Shown here in pieces: positions 45,166 through 48,896 of a stretch of 48,896 bases of DNA (its first letter is position 1; the number at the start of each line of letters is the position of its first letter). The stretch comes from Labilithrix sp. (GTDB lineage Bacteria; Myxococcota_A; Polyangia; Polyangiales; Polyangiaceae). The stretch lies in NCBI GenBank assembly GCA_019637105.1, contig JAHBWF010000044.1, positions 1 through 48,896 of the forward strand, in the 5' to 3' direction. A model generated the notes under the pieces. The model made no database searches, was not told where the DNA came from, and saw only the letters and a list, made by a program, of their open reading frames with translations. Both the position numbers and the translations under genes were made by a program.

Positions 45166-46283
45166 TGCCGACGCTCCGCGTGCGCCGCACCTTCTTCGTC
45201 TCCGCCGTGACCACGGTCCTGCTCGGCTGCTCGCTCATCGTGCCGAGCGCCGTCCCCGACTACCGCTGCACCGGCGAGGATCCGTCGTCCTGCCCGGCCG
45301 GCATGGTCTGCGACGGCGCCTCGCTCACGTGCGTGGCGGCGCCCGCGCTGCCCGAGGCGGGCGGCGAAGAGGACGCCCCCGGCGTCGACGCGGCGCCCGA
45401 CCGCGACGGCCCGAGCGGCCCCTCGCCCCTCGGCGGCGAGTGCGTCGTCGACGGGGACTGCACCGCGGGGCTCCTCTGCGGGACGAGCACCATCCTGACG
45501 ACCCAGATCGTCCCGGCGAACTCGAAGCCGATCTGCACGAAGCCGTGCTGCTCCTCGACCGACTGCGATCCCGGCTTCGTCTGCCACCCGGCGGCCACGG
45601 GCGGCAACTACTGCGTGACCGCCGAGCGCGCCGATCGCACGCTCCCGTCGTCGGGCGGAGGGGCCATCGGACAGACGTGCTCGAGCCCGTCCGACTGCCG
45701 CTACGGCCTCTGCACGGGGCGCTGCCAGAACGATCCGTCGAAGTTCTGCGACAAGACCGACGACTGCGGGGGCGGCAGCTGCGTCAACCGCCGCTGCTCC
45801 GACAGCTGCTGCGACTCGGTCCCGTGCACGAGCGGGAGCACGTGCCGCGTGATGACCGTCGCGACGCACACGGTCTGGGCGTGCGGCGCGGTGAACGCCG
45901 GCGGCAAGGACCTCGGCGAGCCGTGCACGCAGAACAGCGAATGCCGCAACGACAACTGCGTCGGGTTCCCCACGAGGCGCTGCACGCCTCCGTGCTGCAG
46001 CTCCGCGGACTGCGCCGCGCTCGGCTTCGCGAACAACGTCTGCGCCTACGGCCAGAACGGCAACGATCGCATCAAGTGGTGCTTCGAGCCGAACACCGCC
46101 CGCGGCGCGGCGGCGATCGGCGGCGCGTGCGCGAGCGACACGGACTGCCTCTCGCGCTACTGCGACAGCGAGCTCCGCGTCTGCCTGAAGGTCTGCTGCA
46201 CCGACGACGACTGCGCGAACGACGAGCGGTGCCGCCCGTCGCCGGTGGGCACCCCCTATCTCCGCTGCGTCGCGGATCGGTAG
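45165..46283 (+). CDS. Cysteine-rich lipoprotein with Dickkopf-like repeats
   Basis: A 372-residue protein with a lipobox TVLLGC (Cys22) followed by SLIVPS and then a Cys-rich body. About six units have the pattern C-x(5)-DC-x(3-6)-C (for example CVVDGDCTAGLLC, CSSPSDCRYGLC, CTQNSECRNDNC, CASDTDCLSRYC), interspersed with CCSSTDC/CCSSADC/CCTDDDC. Such disulphide-rich repeats are frequent in myxobacterial surface proteins. Exported and presumably disulphide-bonded; function unknown. The ATG at 45165 overlaps the previous stop, so it is coupled to the TPR gene. The stop is 18 bp before threonine synthase, but that gene has its own excellent ribosome-binding site. Confidence 0.8.
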   Translation: MPTLRVRRTFFVSAVTTVLLGCSLIVPSAVPDYRCTGEDPSSCPAGMVCDGASLTCVAAPALPEAGGEEDAPGVDAAPDRDGPSGPSPLGGECVVDGDCTAGLLCGTSTILTTQIVPANSKPICTKPCCSSTDCDPGFVCHPAATGGNYCVTAERADRTLPSSGGGAIGQTCSSPSDCRYGLCTGRCQNDPSKFCDKTDDCGGGSCVNRRCSDSCCDSVPCTSGSTCRVMTVATHTVWACGAVNAGGKDLGEPCTQNSECRNDNCVGFPTRRCTPPCCSSADCAALGFANNVCAYGQNGNDRIKWCFEPNTARGAAAIGGACASDTDCLSRYCDSELRVCLKVCCTDDDCANDERCRPSPVGTPYLRCVADR

Positions 46284-46301
46284 CTGCTATCCAAGGAGGG
46301 C

Positions 46302-47633
46302 ATGGGGCTCTCCGCGACCTTCCGGTGCTTCCGCGGCTGCGACGGCAGCTACCCGCTCACGCAGGCCATCTACCGCTGCCCGACGTGCGACGGCCTCCTC
46401 GCCGTCCGGCACGACATGGCGGCGCTCGCGGAGACCACGGGCGAAGAGTGGCGCGCGCGGTTCGACCGGCGCTGGTCGGCGACGAGCCCCTCCGGCGTCT
46501 GGAGCAAGCGCGAGTGGGTCGCCCCGGACGTGCCCGACGACGCGATCGTCACGACCGGCGAAGGGATGACGCCGCTCGTCTCCTCCGCGCGCGCGGCCGG
46601 CCCCGTGCGCCGGCTCGCGAGCGAGCTCGGCTTCGGCGAGCTGCTCGTCAAGCAGTGCGGGACGACCCACACGGGGTCGTTCAAGGACCTCGGGATGACC
46701 GTGCTCGTCAGCGTGGTGAACCACGCCGTGCGTTCGGGCGCGCTCGACGTCCGCGCGATCGCCTGCGCGAGCACGGGCGACACGTCGGCCGCCCTCGCGG
46801 CCTACGGAGCGGCCGCCGGGCTCCCGGTCGTCGTGCTCCTGCCGCGCGGCATGGTGAGCGTGGCGCAGCTCGTCCAGCCGCTCTCGCACGGCGCCCGCGT
46901 GCTCGCGCTCGAGACCGACTTCGACGGGTGCATGCGCGTCGTCCGCGAGCTCGCCGCGCGCGGCCTCGTCTACCTGGCGAACTCGATGAACCCGCTGCGC
47001 ATCGAGGGGCAGAAGACCGTGGCGATCGAGATCGCGCAGCAGCTCGGCTGGCAGGCGCCGGACTGGGTCGTCATCCCGAGCGGCAACCTCGGTAACTCGG
47101 CCGCGCTGTGGGCGGGCTTCTCGATGGCGAAGGAGCTCGGGGTCGTCGATCGCCTGCCCCGCCTGTGCATCGCCCAGGCCGAGAGCGCGAACCCGATGTA
47201 CCTCGCCTTCAAGGCCGGGCTCCGCGACGAGGTCCCGGCCGTGGTCGCGAAGCCGACGCAGGCGAGCGCGATCCGCATCGGCAACCCCGTGAGCGCGCCG
47301 CGCGCGATCGCCGCGCTCGAGGCCATGGATGGGGTCGTCGAGCAGGCGAGCGAGGCGGAGCTCGCCGACGCCTGCGCGCGCGCGGATCGCTCGGGCCTCT
47401 ACGCCGACCCGCACACCGGCGTCGCGATCGCGTGCGCGCGGAAGCTCCGCGCGCGCGGGACGATCCGACCCGAGGACCGCGTCGTCGTCGTCTCGACCGC
47501 GAGCGCGCTCAAGTTCACCGAGTTCAAGCTCGGCTACCACGAGCGGAGGCTGCCGGACGTCGACCCGGCGCTGGCGAACGCGCCGACGCCGCTCCCGGCC
47601 GACGTCGACGAGGTAGCGAGGCACCTCGTCTGA
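46302..47633 (+). CDS. thrC: Threonine synthase
   Basis: A 443-residue PLP enzyme converting O-phosphohomoserine to threonine. The N terminus has an extra zinc-ribbon-like pattern (C9, C13, C26, C29; CFRGC and CPTC). PLP-binding Lys128 is in the signature GSFKDLG, followed by the fold-type II motif ACASTGDTSAALA and the glycine-rich phosphate loop SGNLGN. The overall pattern fits the longer ThrC class. The ATG at 46302 follows AAGGAGGG, the strongest ribosome-binding site in the window, suggesting high expression. It is preceded by the Cys-rich lipoprotein gene on the same strand, 18 bp away, but the functional link is unclear. A large hairpin follows its stop. Confidence 0.95.
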   Translation: MGLSATFRCFRGCDGSYPLTQAIYRCPTCDGLLAVRHDMAALAETTGEEWRARFDRRWSATSPSGVWSKREWVAPDVPDDAIVTTGEGMTPLVSSARAAGPVRRLASELGFGELLVKQCGTTHTGSFKDLGMTVLVSVVNHAVRSGALDVRAIACASTGDTSAALAAYGAAAGLPVVVLLPRGMVSVAQLVQPLSHGARVLALETDFDGCMRVVRELAARGLVYLANSMNPLRIEGQKTVAIEIAQQLGWQAPDWVVIPSGNLGNSAALWAGFSMAKELGVVDRLPRLCIAQAESANPMYLAFKAGLRDEVPAVVAKPTQASAIRIGNPVSAPRAIAALEAMDGVVEQASEAELADACARADRSGLYADPHTGVAIACARKLRARGTIRPEDRVVVVSTASALKFTEFKLGYHERRLPDVDPALANAPTPLPADVDEVARHLV

Positions 47634-47640
47634 TCGATCG

Positions 47641-47690
47641 CGGGACGGCGCCCGGCGCGGGCTCGACGGCCCGCGCGGCGCTCGGTCCCG
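47641..47690. terminator. Large bidirectional hairpin between thrC and the convergent lipoprotein gene
   Basis: A nested hairpin of about 50 nt. The outer stem pairs 47641-47646 (CGGGAC) with 47685-47690, the middle stem 47648-47652 (GCGCC) with 47677-47681, and the inner stem 47655-47662 (GCGCGGGC) with 47669-47676, loop TCGACG. Small internal bulges separate the stems. It fills the 71-bp convergent gap, ending 14 bp before the lipoprotein stop. No U-tract. Bidirectional terminator by position and shape. Confidence 0.65.
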
Positions 47691-47704
47691 GCGCGCGACG
47701 GCGG

Positions 47705-47968
47705 TCAGTCCGCGTCGGGCTCGCCGGCGTCCGCGTCGGGCTCGCCGGCGTCCGCGTCGGGCGCCTCGCCGGCGTCCGCGTCGGGCGTCTCGCCGGCGTC
47801 TTCCTCGGCCCCGGTGTCGGGGACGCCGGTGTCGGTGCCCGTCGCGTCGGCGCCGTCGACGGGGATCTTGGTGCGATCGAAGTCGACGATGAGCTCGCAG
47901 CCGACCGCGAGGACGCCCGCGGCGATGGTGGCGAAGAAGAGGCCCTTTTGGATCTTGCTGATCTTCAT
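47705..47968 (-). CDS. Small acidic lipoprotein with Asp-Ala repeats
   Basis: An 87-residue predicted lipoprotein: basic start, hydrophobic core and lipobox LAVGC (Cys24), then CELIVDFDRTKIP, and an acidic repetitive tail whose units are variants of DADAGEPDAD. The DNA repeats follow the 15-21 nt period of these units. The LIVDFD motif directly after the Cys recurs in lipoproteins of myxobacteria, and the Cys-rich lipoprotein in this window has SLIV at the same place. Function unknown. It begins 11 bp after the stop of the PEGA/TPR gene on the same strand, so the two form an operon. The ATG at 47968 has no strong Shine-Dalgarno. Confidence 0.8.
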   Translation of the reverse strand: MKISKIQKGLFFATIAAGVLAVGCELIVDFDRTKIPVDGADATGTDTGVPDTGAEEDAGETPDADAGEAPDADAGEPDADAGEPDAD

Positions 47969-47979
47969 GGTCGGGACGC

Positions 47980-48896
47980 TCAGAACTTGATGACGGTGCC
48001 GAAGCCGCCGCCCGTGGGCGAGACGTACGGAGCCGGGAGGACGGTGACGTTCTTCTTCTTCGGCTTGGGCGCGGCGGCCGTCTTCGGGGCGGCGGCCTTC
48101 GCGGTGGAAGGAGCGTCGTTCGAGAGGAAGAGGACGGCGCTGGTGACGCCGAAGGTGATCGCGATGCCGAACATCATGTCGGCGACGAGCGCGTTGTTCT
48201 CGCCGTCGTCGGCCTTCTTCGTCGTCGGGTTGTCCTTGAAGTCGTTCGACTGGCTGAGCGCCTTGAGGCCGAAGCCCGTGCCGACGCCGGCCGCGACGAT
48301 CGCGACCGCGCCCGTGACGTAGGCCGGCACCTTGCTGCGCGGCTCCGGCGGCGGAGGCGGCGGGGGCGCCGGCGCGGGCGCGGGCTGCTCGGCGACCACC
48401 GGCGGCGGCGGAGGCGGCGGCGGCTCCTTCTTCACGAGCTCCGCGTTGACCTCCTGCTTCGACGCGTACGTGACCTCGATCTCCTTCGTCGTGTTCTCGA
48501 AGCCCTCCGCGCCGATGAGGAGCGTGTGCTTGCCCGGCGCGAGCTCGATCTCCACGGGGGTGACCTTCTCGTACGGCACCTGCGCGGTGTCGATCACGAC
48601 GGACGCGCCGGGAGGCGTGGTCTCGATCTTGACCTTGCCGGGCATCGCCTTGATCGCCTCGACGCGCTTCGTCGCCTCCTCGACCTCGTCCTTCAGCTTC
48701 GGCGGGTTGGCGGCGATGAACTTCTCGTACGCCGCGACGGCCTCCGGGTAGCTCTGGAGGTTGTCGTGGCTCAGGGCGATGTAGCGCTGGGTCGCGGGAT
48801 CGTCCTTCGCCGCGAGCGACGCCTCGAAGTCGGCGAGGGCGCCGGCGTAGTCGTTCGCCTTGAATTTCTTCTCACCGGCGTTGAAGAGCCCCTTGG
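47980..48896 (-). CDS. TPR-PEGA membrane protein, partial (runs off the right edge)
   Basis: This gene continues beyond the window; the open frame runs to base 48896 without a stop, so any internal ATG (for example at 48645) is not the true start. The visible 305 residues hold TPR-like helices (about 1-80: ANDYAGALADFEASLAA, YPEAVAAYEKFIAANPPKL), a PEGA domain (about 86-150: TTPPGASVVIDTAQVPYEKV and KHTLLIGAEGFENTT), a Pro-rich stretch, TM1 (YVTGAVAIVAAGVGTGFGL), a polar loop, TM2 (MMFGIAITFGVTSAVLFL) and a Lys/Ala-rich tail ending FGTVIKF. PEGA domains act in surface assembly. Its TM layout mirrors that of the TPR protein at 44.3 kb. Confidence 0.85.
   Translation of the reverse strand, partial: KGLFNAGEKKFKANDYAGALADFEASLAAKDDPATQRYIALSHDNLQSYPEAVAAYEKFIAANPPKLKDEVEEATKRVEAIKAMPGKVKIETTPPGASVVIDTAQVPYEKVTPVEIELAPGKHTLLIGAEGFENTTKEIEVTYASKQEVNAELVKKEPPPPPPPPVVAEQPAPAPAPPPPPPPEPRSKVPAYVTGAVAIVAAGVGTGFGLKALSQSNDFKDNPTTKKADDGENNALVADMMFGIAITFGVTSAVLFLSNDAPSTAKAAAPKTAAAPKPKKKNVTVLPAPYVSPTGGGFGTVIKF

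Overview
The window is about 49 kb of very GC-rich DNA (roughly 70% or more by eye) and is densely coded. Its gene content points to a myxobacterium-like member of the Myxococcota. The clues are many predicted lipoproteins with acidic, proline-rich or cysteine-rich bodies, a heme/DUF1592-DUF1588 protein paired with a DUF1501 protein, TPR/PEGA membrane proteins, FadL-like barrels, and an Hsp70 with a very long low-complexity insert. This placement is inferred from gene families; no rRNA is present. I see no tRNA, rRNA, CRISPR array, insertion sequence, integrase or phage gene. It reads as ordinary chromosome rather than a mobile island.

Layout. 0.1-3 kb: an unrecognised two-TM protein, an SDR oxidoreductase and a small membrane protein, all minus strand. 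3.2-8.3 kb, plus strand: a putative GT-C membrane enzyme coupled to an SMP-30-like lipoprotein, then UDP-glucose 6-dehydrogenase and a UDP-glucuronate epimerase-like enzyme, suggesting a surface-sugar locus. 8.5-9.9 kb: an orphan GAF-type histidine kinase whose end overlaps the next, convergent gene. 9.8-14.9 kb: a Tat-exported DUF1501 protein and an 818-residue heme protein (minus), then two small lipoproteins (plus), one a mono-heme cytochrome c. 14.9-21.5 kb: a metallo-beta-lactamase/cNMP-binding fusion divergent from an unusual Hsp70 and its J-domain partner. 21.6-22.8 kb: ccmC, a ccmD-like gene and a 45-codon gene, all translationally coupled. 22.9-26.5 kb: acyl-CoA dehydrogenase, a lipoprotein and a metzincin-type lipoprotein protease.

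26.6-30.7 kb and 33.6-37.4 kb each hold a tightly overlapping three-gene minus-strand operon that combines predicted beta-propeller lipoproteins with outer-membrane beta-barrels. Between them lie a PrsW-type intramembrane protease and a divergent gamma-glutamyltransferase-like NTN hydrolase. 37.5-40.2 kb: rlmN, divergent from tatB-tatC. 40.3-44.1 kb, minus strand: a membrane protein, rsfS, proA and a beta-barrel protein. 44.3-47.6 kb, plus strand: a TPR membrane protein, a cysteine-rich lipoprotein and threonine synthase. 47.7 kb to the edge, minus strand: a small acidic lipoprotein and a TPR-PEGA protein that runs off the window.

The most unusual object is the Hsp70 at 17323-20922. Its nucleotide-binding and substrate-binding domains are separated by about 680 low-complexity residues, including a perfect-period octapeptide array. 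It has no helical lid, and a J-domain gene follows immediately. Part of the insert looks as if the best protein is spread over more than one reading frame. Other points worth attention are the two barrel/propeller operons, the putative self-sensing MBL-cNMP enzyme, several perfect inverted repeats in intergenic DNA, and two very large hairpins exactly at convergent gene junctions.
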